From Actinomycetota bacterium (GTDB lineage Bacteria > Actinomycetota > Actinomycetes > JACCUZ01), in the NCBI GenBank assembly GCA_030841195.1, contig JAVEDA010000081.1, positions 1 through 12,433 on the forward strand: a stretch of 12,433 bases of DNA, written 5' to 3'. Made by a program: the position numbers and the translations under genes. Below are positions 1 through 7,647 of the stretch, in pieces (the first letter of the stretch is position 1; the number at the start of each line of letters is the position of its first letter). Below the pieces are notes generated by a model. It was not told the origin of the DNA, searched no databases, and saw only the letters and a list, made by a program, of their open reading frames with translations.

Positions 1-899
1 AACAGGTATCCCGGCATCACGGTGAAGTAGCTCACGGACTCGGCGAGCATCGCGCCCCAGGACGGCGTGGGGGGCAGCAGGCCCACGCCCAGGTACGACA
101 GGGCCGCCTCGGCCGCGATGAACGTCGGCAGGAGGAGGGTCGCGTAGACGAGGATCGGCGCCCAGAGGTTGGGCAGGATCTCCTTGAACAGGATCCGGGG
201 GGTGCCGGCGCCCATGGAGACGGCCGACTCGACGAACTCGCGCTCGCGCAGGCTGAGAACCTGGCCGCGGATGATGCGGGAGAGGTACGGCCAGGCGAAC
301 AGGCTCAGCACCAGGATGATGTAGGTGACCCGGGCGACGTTCGGGGAGAGGTGGAACGACGTCTCCAGCCGCTGGGTCAGGACGCTCGACATCGCGAGCA
401 GGATGAGCAGCAGCGGGAAGGCAAGGATCAGGTCCATCAGCCGACCGAGCGCCGTGTCCATCCAACCGCGGGAGTAGCCCGCGATGACGCCGACCACGAC
501 CCCCAGGATGAGGGTGACGAACGTGCCGGTGAACGCGATCAGAAGCGAGATCCGGGAGCCGTAGAGGAGCCGCGCGAACAGGTCACGTCCGGTGCCGGGC
601 TCGACGCCCAGCGGGTGGGCCAGGCTGATGCCGCCCCATCGGCCTTTGGGCAGGCCGCCCGAGTCGTCGATCGCCTTGGAGTTGAACGACAGCGGGTCGA
701 CCCCGATCAGCTTGGTGATCAGCGGCGCGAAGGCCGCGATCAGGATGACCAGCAGCACGATGCCCAGGCTGACCATCGCCACCTTGTCCCGACGCAGGCG
801 GCCCCAGGCGATCTGGGTGAGGGATCGGCCCGCGATCTCGGACTGCTCGACGCTGGCGCCGGTGGGGGTCTCGACCGAGTGGTCGGATGCGAGCGACAT
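1..899 (-). CDS. ABC transporter permease, DppC/OppC family (3' end beyond window)
   Basis: Inner-membrane permease subunit of a peptide/nickel-type ABC importer; it would pair with a second permease, two ATPases and a substrate-binding lipoprotein. About 299 codons are visible from the ATG at 899, and the C-terminus lies beyond the left edge (the family is usually about 290-330 residues). After a hydrophilic N-terminus comes an OppC_N-like first membrane segment (near residues 34-55, MVSLGIVLLVILIAAF), then a periplasmic stretch containing HPLGVEPGTGRDLFAR, typical of DppC proteins. Several further hydrophobic helices follow, with the EAA loop that docks the ATPase seen as EFVESAVSMGAG. The stretch AEAALSYLGVGL near the end is also typical. 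A purine-rich GAGGAGAGG lies upstream of the ATG but somewhat far away. No second permease lies upstream, so it either leads its operon or follows typA by about 200 bases. The substrate cannot be told. The family call is firm. Confidence 0.9.
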   Translation of the reverse strand, partial: MSLASDHSVETPTGASVEQSEIAGRSLTQIAWGRLRRDKVAMVSLGIVLLVILIAAFAPLITKLIGVDPLSFNSKAIDDSGGLPKGRWGGISLAHPLGVEPGTGRDLFARLLYGSRISLLIAFTGTFVTLILGVVVGVIAGYSRGWMDTALGRLMDLILAFPLLLILLAMSSVLTQRLETSFHLSPNVARVTYIILVLSLFAWPYLSRIIRGQVLSLREREFVESAVSMGAGTPRILFKEILPNLWAPILVYATLLLPTFIAAEAALSYLGVGLLPPTPSWGAMLAESVSYFTVMPGYL

Positions 900-1100
900 G
901 GAGCTGGCTCTACCTCTCCTCGATCGGCTTACGGTGGCCGTCCGGAGCAGGACTCTAGGACATGTCCACCCGAACACCTACGGGCGGAGACCTCTGTTGC
1001 ACAATCGTGACCGCGCCGAGACAAGCCGTCATACCTAGCGGCATCGTGCCTGCTCACGCTGTGCAAACGGCCCTGCTCAGGCTGCCAGCAGCGGGCGCGG

Positions 1101-2972
1101 TCAGTCCCGCTTACGCCGGGCGGTCGTCCGGGCTCGCTCGGTGCCGTCCAGGACCACCTTGCGCATCCGGACCGCGGCCGGGGTCACCTCGACGCACTCG
1201 TCCTCGCGGCAGAACTCCAGCGCCTGCTCCAGCGACAGGACCCGGTGCGGGATCAGCGGCACCAGGATGTCGCCGGACGACTGGCGCATGTTGGTGAGCT
1301 TCTTCTCTTTTGTCGGGTTGACGTCCATGTCGTCCGACCGGGAGTTCTCGCCCACGATCATGCCCTCGTAGACCTGGGTCCCGGGGCCGACGAACATCGT
1401 GCCGCGCTCCTGCAGGTTGGCCAGGGCGAAGCCGGTGGTCGCGCCGCGCCGGTCGGCGACCAGCGACCCGGTGGGGCGGGTCCGCAGCTCGCCGTGCCAG
1501 GCCTCGTAGCGCTCGTGCACGTGGTGCAGCAGACCGGTCCCGCGGGTCTCGGTGAGGAACTCGGTCCGGAACCCGATCAGTCCGCGGGCCGGCACGATGT
1601 ACTCCATCCGGATCCAGCCGGTGCCGTGGTCGACCATCTGCTCGAGCCGGCCCTTGCGCAGCGCGAGCAGCTGGATCAGGACGCCCTGGTAGTCCGCCGG
1701 TGCGTCGATGGTCAGCCGCTCCATCGGCTCGTGCACCTTGCCGTCGACCATCCGGGTGACCACCTGCGGCTTGCCGACGGTCAGCTCGAAGCCCTCGCGC
1801 CGCATGATCTCCACCAGGATGGCCAGCTGCAGCTCGCCGCGGCCCTGCACCTCCCAGGTGTCCGGCCGCTCGGTGGGGAGCACCCGGATCGACACGTTGC
1901 CGACGAGCTCGGTGTCCAGCCGGCTCTTCACCAGCCGGGCCGTGAGCTTCTTGCCGCTCTCCCCAGCCAGCGGTGCCGTGTTGATGCCGACCGTCATCGA
2001 GATGCTCGGCTCGTCGATGGTGATGACCGGCAGCGGCCGCGGGTCGTCGATGTCGGCCAGCGTCTCGCCGATGGTGATCTCGGGGATGCCGGCGATCGCG
2101 ATGATGTCGCCGGGACCGGCCGACTCGGCGGGCACCCGGTCCAGCGCCTCGGTCATCAGCAGCTCGGTGATCTTGACCCGCTCCACGGTGCCGTCGGTGC
2201 GGCACCATGCGACGTTCTGGCCCTTGCGGATCTCGCCCTGGTGCACCCGGCACAGCGCCAGCCGGCCCAGGTACGGCGACGCGTCCAGGTTGGTCACGTG
2301 CGCCTGCAACGGCGCCCCCACGTCGTACGTCGGTGCTGGGACCGCGTCGAGGATGGTCCGGAACAGCTGCTCGAGGTCCTTGTCCTCCGGCATGTCGCCG
2401 TCCGCGGGGCGCGCCAGCGAGGCTCGCCCGGCCTTGGCCGAGCAGTAGAGGATCGGGAACTCGATCTGCTCCTCCGTCGCATCGAGATCCAGGAACAGCT
2501 CGTACGTCTCGTCGACCACCTCGGCGATCCGGGCGTCCGGCCGGTCCACCTTGTTGACCACCAGCACCACGGGAAGCTTGGCCTGCAGCGCCTTGCGGAG
2601 CACGAACCGGGTCTGCGGCAGCGGTCCCTCGCTGGCGTCGACGAGCAGCACCACCCCGTCGACCATGGACAGCCCACGCTCGACCTCGCCGCCGAAGTCG
2701 GCGTGCCCCGGGGTGTCGATGATGTTGATGGTCACGTCCCGGTCCGCAATGCGGTGCTTCACCGCGGTGTTCTTGGCGAGGATCGTGATGCCCTTCTCCC
2801 GCTCGAGATCCATCGAGTCCATCACGCGCTCGTTGACCGACCCCTCCTCCGCCTGGTGGGTGGAGAACGCGCCGGACTGCCAGAGCATCGCGTCCACCAG
2901 GGTGGTCTTGCCGTGGTCGACGTGGGCGACGATGGCGACGTTGCGCAGGTCGTCTCGGGTTGCTGCAGGCAT
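1101..2972 (-). CDS. typA: Ribosome-associated translational GTPase TypA/BipA
   Basis: A 623-residue translational GTPase of the EF-G/LepA superfamily that binds 70S ribosomes and supports ribosome assembly and stress adaptation (family knowledge). The N-terminal GTPase domain shows all five G motifs: AHVDHGKTT (about 16-24), KGITI (60-64), DTPGH (86-90), NKVD (140-143) and SAK (178-180). EF-Tu domain 2-like, EF-G III/V-like and BipA C-terminal regions follow, including RGLIGFRTEFLT and the late EKKLTNMRQSSGD segment. Length agrees with actinobacterial TypA of about 610-630 residues. The ATG at 2972 puts AHVDHGKTT at the usual distance from the N-terminus, although no good Shine-Dalgarno sequence precedes it. 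It begins 42 bases after the stop of the PP2C regulator on the same strand, so co-transcription is possible. No motif is missing. Confidence 0.96.
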   Translation of the reverse strand: MPAATRDDLRNVAIVAHVDHGKTTLVDAMLWQSGAFSTHQAEEGSVNERVMDSMDLEREKGITILAKNTAVKHRIADRDVTINIIDTPGHADFGGEVERGLSMVDGVVLLVDASEGPLPQTRFVLRKALQAKLPVVLVVNKVDRPDARIAEVVDETYELFLDLDATEEQIEFPILYCSAKAGRASLARPADGDMPEDKDLEQLFRTILDAVPAPTYDVGAPLQAHVTNLDASPYLGRLALCRVHQGEIRKGQNVAWCRTDGTVERVKITELLMTEALDRVPAESAGPGDIIAIAGIPEITIGETLADIDDPRPLPVITIDEPSISMTVGINTAPLAGESGKKLTARLVKSRLDTELVGNVSIRVLPTERPDTWEVQGRGELQLAILVEIMRREGFELTVGKPQVVTRMVDGKVHEPMERLTIDAPADYQGVLIQLLALRKGRLEQMVDHGTGWIRMEYIVPARGLIGFRTEFLTETRGTGLLHHVHERYEAWHGELRTRPTGSLVADRRGATTGFALANLQERGTMFVGPGTQVYEGMIVGENSRSDDMDVNPTKEKKLTNMRQSSGDILVPLIPHRVLSLEQALEFCREDECVEVTPAAVRMRKVVLDGTERARTTARRKRD

Positions 2973-3014
2973 GGCGAAAGCGCTCGATCCGTAGCGGGAG
3001 GGGACCCGGGGAGT

Positions 3015-4694
3015 CTACGGGCGCCACCGGGGCAGCTCGCACCAGACGACCTTGCCCTCGGCCGTGGGCCGGGCGCCCCAGCGCGCCGAGAGCATCGCCA
3101 CCAGCTGCAGCCCGCGCCCGCCCTCGTCGCCTTCCTTGGCCTTGCGCAGCCTCGGCAGCGGCTGGTCGGCGTCGCTGACCCCGAAGGTGACGACGTCGTC
3201 CAGGAGCAGGGCCGTCAGCTCGATCGGGCCGTTGGCGTGCCGGAGCGCGTTCGTGACCAGCTCGCTGACCAGCAGCTCGCCGAGCTCGACCATCGGCTCG
3301 AGGTCCCACCTGCCGAGCGTGCTGCGGACCCACTCGCGGGCCGCGGCGACCGTCTCGAGGCCGCCGTCGAGCTGCCAGGTCCGGATCCGGTCGGGGTCGA
3401 GGCCGCTCAGCTGGGTCACCAGGAGGGCGACGTCGTCCTCGTGACCGGCCGCGCGGTCCAGGGCCTCCAGGACGTGGTCGCACAGCGGGTCCAGTCCGGA
3501 CGGTCCCTCCTCGAGCGCCCGGCCGAGGCGGCGCAGCCCGTCGTCGATGTCGACGTCCCGGGACTCGACCAGCCCATCGGTGTAGAGCACCAGCCGCGCA
3601 CCGTCGGGCACCTCGAGCGTGACCGACTCGAACGGCACACCGCCGACGCCCAGCGGTGCACCCGACGGTTGGGGCAGCAGCTCGGTCAGGCCGTCCGGCC
3701 GCTGCAGCACCGGCGGCGGGTGTCCCGCCGTCGCGTAGGAGAGGGACCGGGTCACCGGGTCGAAGACCGCGTAGACGCAGGTGGCCAGCTGGACCTCGTC
3801 GGTGCCCTGGGCGAGGTCGTCGAGGTGGCGGAGCACGTCCTCGGGCATCGGGTCGAGCACGGCGAGCATCCGGACCGCCGTGCGCAGCTGGCCCATCGCG
3901 GCGGCCGCCCGCAGCCCGCGTCCCATCACGTCACCGATGACCAGGGCGACCCGGCCGGAGGACAGCGTGATCACGTCGAACCAGTCGCCGCCGACACCCA
4001 GGTCCCGGCTGCCGGGCAGGTAGCGCTGGGCCGTGTCGACACCGGTCACCCGCGGCTGGGGGCTCGGCAGCAGGGAGCGCTGCAGGGCGACAGCAGTCGC
4101 GCGCGCCTCGTCGTACAGCCGCACGTTGTCCAGCGCCAGCGCCGCCCGAGCCGCGATCTCCTCGGCCAGGGCCACGTCGGTCGCCGCGTACGTCGGTCCG
4201 CCGGAGTCGCGCGCGAGCCCGACGACGCCGAGCACGCGACCCCGGGCCCGCAGCGGCACGAACAGCCGGCTCAGCCCGAGGGCGTCGGCGCCCTCGCCGC
4301 GGGCCGTCCCGGTCCGCAGCGCGGTGGCAGCCGGACCGCCCGGCTGGTAGGCCACCCACTCGTCCGGGCTCAGCGCCGCCTCGTCGTCGTCCCGGTCGAC
4401 GACGGCCACCCGGAACAGCACCGTGCTGTCGACCATCGCACCGCGCTCCGGGTGGAACAGGCTCTCCACCAGGTCGACGTGCACCCGGTCGGCCAGGACG
4501 GGCACGACGCTGCGCGCGACACCGCGGGCGACCGCCCGCAGGTCGAGGGTGTCGGAGAGCAGCGAGCTGGCCTCGACGAGCAGCCGGAGCCGGGCCTCCG
4601 CGGGTACCTCGCCGGCTGCGACATCGGCTGCCATCTCCGCGGTGAGATCCCCAGGACCGTCCGACCATGCCTGGTCTGCCCTGGTTCCGGCCAC
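3015..4694 (-). CDS. GAF - PP2C (SpoIIE/RsbU-type) phosphatase - HATPase regulator
   Basis: Predicted soluble signalling protein of 559 residues if started at the GTG at 4694. Three parts are visible. A GAF-like sensor spans about residues 30-190 (after AEARLRLLVEASSLLSDTLDL). A PP2C/SpoIIE phosphatase spans about 195-415, with metal-binding acidic motifs GGDWFDV, VIGDVMGRG, YTDGLVES and EDDVALLV. An RsbW-like GHKL ATPase spans about 430-559, with N-box ELLVSELVTNALRHA and a glycine motif GGRGLQL. In this family the phosphatase dephosphorylates anti-sigma-factor antagonists and the kinase phosphorylates them, so it probably belongs to a partner-switching stress pathway; no partner is encoded nearby. 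Start choice: the GTG at 4694 has AGGA seven bases upstream. The ATG at 4634 is the alternative and gives 539 residues without a well-placed ribosome site. The open frame continues upstream into sdhC on the other strand, and that part is not believed. Confidence 0.9.
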   Translation of the reverse strand: MAGTRADQAWSDGPGDLTAEMAADVAAGEVPAEARLRLLVEASSLLSDTLDLRAVARGVARSVVPVLADRVHVDLVESLFHPERGAMVDSTVLFRVAVVDRDDDEAALSPDEWVAYQPGGPAATALRTGTARGEGADALGLSRLFVPLRARGRVLGVVGLARDSGGPTYAATDVALAEEIAARAALALDNVRLYDEARATAVALQRSLLPSPQPRVTGVDTAQRYLPGSRDLGVGGDWFDVITLSSGRVALVIGDVMGRGLRAAAAMGQLRTAVRMLAVLDPMPEDVLRHLDDLAQGTDEVQLATCVYAVFDPVTRSLSYATAGHPPPVLQRPDGLTELLPQPSGAPLGVGGVPFESVTLEVPDGARLVLYTDGLVESRDVDIDDGLRRLGRALEEGPSGLDPLCDHVLEALDRAAGHEDDVALLVTQLSGLDPDRIRTWQLDGGLETVAAAREWVRSTLGRWDLEPMVELGELLVSELVTNALRHANGPIELTALLLDDVVTFGVSDADQPLPRLRKAKEGDEGGRGLQLVAMLSARWGARPTAEGKVVWCELPRWRP

Positions 4695-4889
4695 CTCGGC
4701 ATCCTCGCGCACACAGGCGTCCGGGCGCGAGACCCCCGGCCGGGTGTCCTGGCAACTCCGGCTGTGGCTGACGTCACCCCGGGGCCGGTGTCCAGCACTC
4801 GGGACGGAGTGACAAACTGACGCGGCGCAGCCACACGCACGCCCGTCGCCACGCGCGACCGGCACCTTCCGAGCGGACCTGGGACGGCG
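4695..4889. promoter_or_regulatory. Divergent intergenic region between the PP2C regulator and sdhC
   Basis: This 195-base gap must hold the promoters of the sdh operon (rightward) and of the PP2C-typA unit (leftward). The only clear sequence symmetry is the perfect 8-base palindrome TGACGTCA at 4769-4776, flanked by GG and CC one base further out. No convincing -35/-10 pair was recognised by eye in either direction. The role of the palindrome is a guess. Confidence 0.3.
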
Positions 4890-5690
4890 ATGAGCAGCAG
4901 CACGATGACGGGGCAGGGGAAGCGGGCCAAGATCCCGGCCCGCACGTTGCGCACCGACCGCTGGTGGTTCCCTCCCCTGGTCACGTTCGTCGGGCTCGGC
5001 GCTTGGATCCTCTACGCCACCGTGCGCGTCTTCATGCAGAAGTGGTACTGGGTCGACGACTTCCACTACCTGACGCCGTTCTACTCCCCCTGCATCTCCG
5101 ACGGGTGCGTCCCCGAGGCGTCACACTTCGGGCGGTTCCTGCCGGACGTGTGGTTCCTGCCCTACGCGGCGCTCACGCTGCCCTTCCTGCTGCTGTTCCG
5201 ACTGACCTGTTACTACTACCGCAAGGCCTACTACCGGGCGTTCTGGCTGTCGCCGCCCGCCTGCGCCGTCGCGGAGCCGCACAAGACCTACAGCGGCGAG
5301 ACGCGGTTCCCACTGATCTTCCAGAACGCCCATCGCTACTTCTTCTACGCAGCCGTCGCGATCTCGCTGATCAACACCTTCGACGCGATCCTCGCCTTTC
5401 ACAGCCCCGACGGGTTCGGCTTCGGGCTCGGCAACATCGTGCTCCTGGTCAACGTGGTGATGCTGTGGGCCTACACCGCTTCCTGCCACTCGTGCCGCAG
5501 CATCGTCGGCGGCCGGCTCAAGCACTTCTCCGCGCATCCGGTGCGGTACCGGACCTGGACCTTCGTGTCCCGGCTCAACACGAAGCACATGGAGCTGGCC
5601 TGGATCACGCTCGGCACTCTCGCATTCACCGACTTCTACGTGATGGCCGTCAGCGCCGGCTGGATCTCCGACCTCCGGTTCGTCGGCTGA
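4890..5690 (+). CDS. sdhC: Sdh1-type succinate dehydrogenase membrane anchor subunit (SdhC)
   Basis: A 266-residue membrane subunit of a type-F succinate:quinone oxidoreductase, anchoring SdhA/SdhB and passing electrons to quinone. About five hydrophobic helices are visible (near 27-48, 85-104, 149-170, 180-198, 236-256). Length and motifs such as YYYRKAYYRAFWLSPPACAV, FQNAHRYFFY and TASCHSCRSIVGG match the anchor of mycobacterial Sdh1 (Rv0249c-like), which carries a membrane-embedded Rieske-type [2Fe-2S] cluster instead of haem. Candidate ligands visible here are Cys125, His131, His148, Cys199, His200, Cys202 and His212; which of them bind iron cannot be read from sequence alone. The order anchor-flavoprotein-iron-sulfur matches the Sdh1 operon. 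The ATG at 4890 has only a weak GGGACGG ribosome site, and an in-frame ATG at 4905 is an alternative. sdhA starts 49 bases downstream. Confidence 0.93.
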   Translation: MSSSTMTGQGKRAKIPARTLRTDRWWFPPLVTFVGLGAWILYATVRVFMQKWYWVDDFHYLTPFYSPCISDGCVPEASHFGRFLPDVWFLPYAALTLPFLLLFRLTCYYYRKAYYRAFWLSPPACAVAEPHKTYSGETRFPLIFQNAHRYFFYAAVAISLINTFDAILAFHSPDGFGFGLGNIVLLVNVVMLWAYTASCHSCRSIVGGRLKHFSAHPVRYRTWTFVSRLNTKHMELAWITLGTLAFTDFYVMAVSAGWISDLRFVG

Positions 5691-5739
5691 CCGACGCCCG
5701 CCACCCGCCCGACGTACGACGAAGGATGATGAAGCCCCG

Positions 5740-7647
5740 ATGACCGAGATCCAGCGCCACCGCTTCGACGTCGTGGTGATCGGCGCCGGCGGGGCCGGCC
5801 TGCGTGCGGCCATCGAGGCACGTCTGCAGGGCAAGCGCACGGCCATCGTCTGCAAGTCGCTGTTCGGCAAGGCGCACACGGTGATGGCCGAGGGTGGGGC
5901 GGCGGCGGCCATGGGCAACGTGAACTCCAAGGACAACTGGCAGGTGCACTTCCGCGACACCATGCGCGGGGGCAAGTTCATGAACCACTGGCGGATGGCC
6001 GAGCTGCACGCCAAGGAGGCTCCGGACCGGGTCTGGGAGCTGGAGACCTACGGGGCGCTGTTCGACCGCACCAAGGACGGCAAGATCAGCCAGCGCAACT
6101 TCGGCGGCCACGAGTACCCGCGCCTGGCCCACGTCGGTGACCGCACCGGGCTGGAGATGATCCGCACACTGCAGCAGAAGATCGTGTCGCTGCAGCAGGA
6201 GGACCAGCGGGAGCACGGCGACGCCGAGGCGCTGGTCAAGGTCTTCGCCGAGACCACGATCACCGCACTGCTGAAGGACGACGCGACGGGTGGCAGCGGC
6301 CGCATCTCCGGCGCCGTCGGCTACACCCGCGAGAACGGCACGTTCGTCGTGTTCGAGGCGCCCGCGGTGGTGCTCGCCACTGGAGGCATCGGCAAGTCGT
6401 TCAAGGTGACGTCGAACTCCTGGGAGTACACCGGCGACGGCCACGCGCTGGCGATGAAGGCCGGCGCGACGCTGCTGAACATGGAGTTCGTGCAGTTCCA
6501 CCCGACCGGCATGGTCTGGCCACCGTCGGTCAAGGGCATCCTCGTCACCGAGTCGGTGCGCGGCGACGGCGGCGTCCTCAAGAACTCTGAGGGCAAGCGG
6601 TTCATGTTCGAGTACGTCCCCGCCGTCTTCCGCAAGCAGTACGCGGAGACCGAGCAGGAGGCGGATGCCTGGTACGACGACCAGGCGAACAACCGCCGGC
6701 CACCCGAGCTGCTCCCTCGCGACGAGGTGGCCCGGGCGATCAACTCCGAGGTGAAGGCCGGCAGGGGCTCCCCCGCCGGCGGTGTCTTCCTCGACATCGC
6801 GTCCCGGCTGCCCGCCGAGGCGATCCGCAAGAAGCTGCCGTCGATGTACCACCAGTTCAAGGAGCTCGCGGACGTCGACATCACGGCCGAGCCGATGGAG
6901 GTCGGTCCTACCTGTCACTACGTGATGGGCGGCGTCGAGGTCGACCCGGACACTGCTGCCGCCACTGTGCCCGGCCTGTTCGCGGCCGGTGAGTGCTCCG
7001 GCGGCATGCACGGCTCGAACCGGCTCGGCGGCAACTCGCTGTCCGACCTGCTCGTGTTCGGGCGTCGAGCCGGTCTCAGCGCGGCGGAGTACGTCGACGC
7101 GCTGGGTTCGGCCCGCCCGACCGTCACCGACGCCGACGTCGAGGACGCCCGCACCCAGGCGGAGGCCCCGTTCGCCGGCACCGGTGGTGAGAACCCGTAC
7201 GCCATCCACGCCGACCTGCAGCAGATGATGCACGACCTGGTCGGCATCATCCGCACCAAGGACGAGGTGGAGCGGGCCCTGGCGGGACTCGAGGAGCTCA
7301 AGGCCCGCGCCGCGAAGATCTCGGTGCCGGGCGACAAGGTCTTCAACCCGGGCTGGCACCTCTCCCTGGACCTGCCCAACATGCTCATCGTGTCGGAGTG
7401 CATCGCCCGCTCCGCGCTGATCCGTGAGGAGTCCCGCGGCGGTCACACCCGCGACGACTACCCGACGATGAGTCCGGAGTGGCGGAAGGTGAACCTGGTC
7501 TGCCGACCCGACGGCGCGGGGGTCGAGGTCACCCAGCAGCCGTTGCCCGTGATGCCGCCGGAGCTGCTGTCCCTGTTCGACCGCGAGGAGCTGAGCAAGT
7601 ACATGACCGACGACGAGCTCGCGATCCTGCCGGAGGAGAAGGCCTGA
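5740..7647 (+). CDS. sdhA: Succinate dehydrogenase/fumarate reductase flavoprotein subunit (SdhA)
   Basis: A 635-residue flavoprotein that oxidises succinate to fumarate and passes electrons to SdhB; it sits on the cytoplasmic face. The FAD-binding Rossmann motif GAGGAG is at residues 15-20. His46 in KAHTVMAEGG is the expected covalent FAD attachment site. Active-site landmarks are FHPTGM (His254), TESVRGDGG (Arg274), TCHYVMGG (His393) and HGSNRLGGNSL (His424, Arg428), all intact. A long mid-region around residues 300-360 and the C-terminal capping domain fit the Sdh1 class. The upstream purine stretch GAAGGATGATGAAG supplies the ribosome site. Its stop overlaps the sdhB start by one base (TGATG), so translation is probably coupled. 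No truncation or frameshift was seen. Confidence 0.96.
   Translation: MTEIQRHRFDVVVIGAGGAGLRAAIEARLQGKRTAIVCKSLFGKAHTVMAEGGAAAAMGNVNSKDNWQVHFRDTMRGGKFMNHWRMAELHAKEAPDRVWELETYGALFDRTKDGKISQRNFGGHEYPRLAHVGDRTGLEMIRTLQQKIVSLQQEDQREHGDAEALVKVFAETTITALLKDDATGGSGRISGAVGYTRENGTFVVFEAPAVVLATGGIGKSFKVTSNSWEYTGDGHALAMKAGATLLNMEFVQFHPTGMVWPPSVKGILVTESVRGDGGVLKNSEGKRFMFEYVPAVFRKQYAETEQEADAWYDDQANNRRPPELLPRDEVARAINSEVKAGRGSPAGGVFLDIASRLPAEAIRKKLPSMYHQFKELADVDITAEPMEVGPTCHYVMGGVEVDPDTAAATVPGLFAAGECSGGMHGSNRLGGNSLSDLLVFGRRAGLSAAEYVDALGSARPTVTDADVEDARTQAEAPFAGTGGENPYAIHADLQQMMHDLVGIIRTKDEVERALAGLEELKARAAKISVPGDKVFNPGWHLSLDLPNMLIVSECIARSALIREESRGGHTRDDYPTMSPEWRKVNLVCRPDGAGVEVTQQPLPVMPPELLSLFDREELSKYMTDDELAILPEEKA

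Noticed and set aside
1070..1096. Possible terminator after typA
   Set aside because: GCCCTGCT can pair with AGCAGCGGGC only with a bulge and there is no T-run; too weak to list as a feature.
1245..4820. A very long plus-strand open frame (about 1190 codons) opposite typA and the PP2C gene
   Set aside because: It is antisense to two well-supported genes, rich in His, Gln, Arg and Gly as expected of GC-rich shadow frames, and has no recognisable domain.
4695..5066. N-terminal extension of the PP2C regulator frame up to 5066 on the minus strand
   Set aside because: It runs antisense into sdhC, has no family resemblance, and its composition (Arg/Pro/His-rich) looks like a shadow frame.
5650..7446. 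Long minus-strand open frame opposite sdhA
   Set aside because: Antisense shadow of a conserved gene in GC-rich DNA; no motif or ribosome site.
7479..7646. Upstream extension of sdhB within sdhA
   Set aside because: The extra residues are a shadow of sdhA; the ATG at 7647 has a strong GGAGG site and gives the normal SdhB N-terminus.
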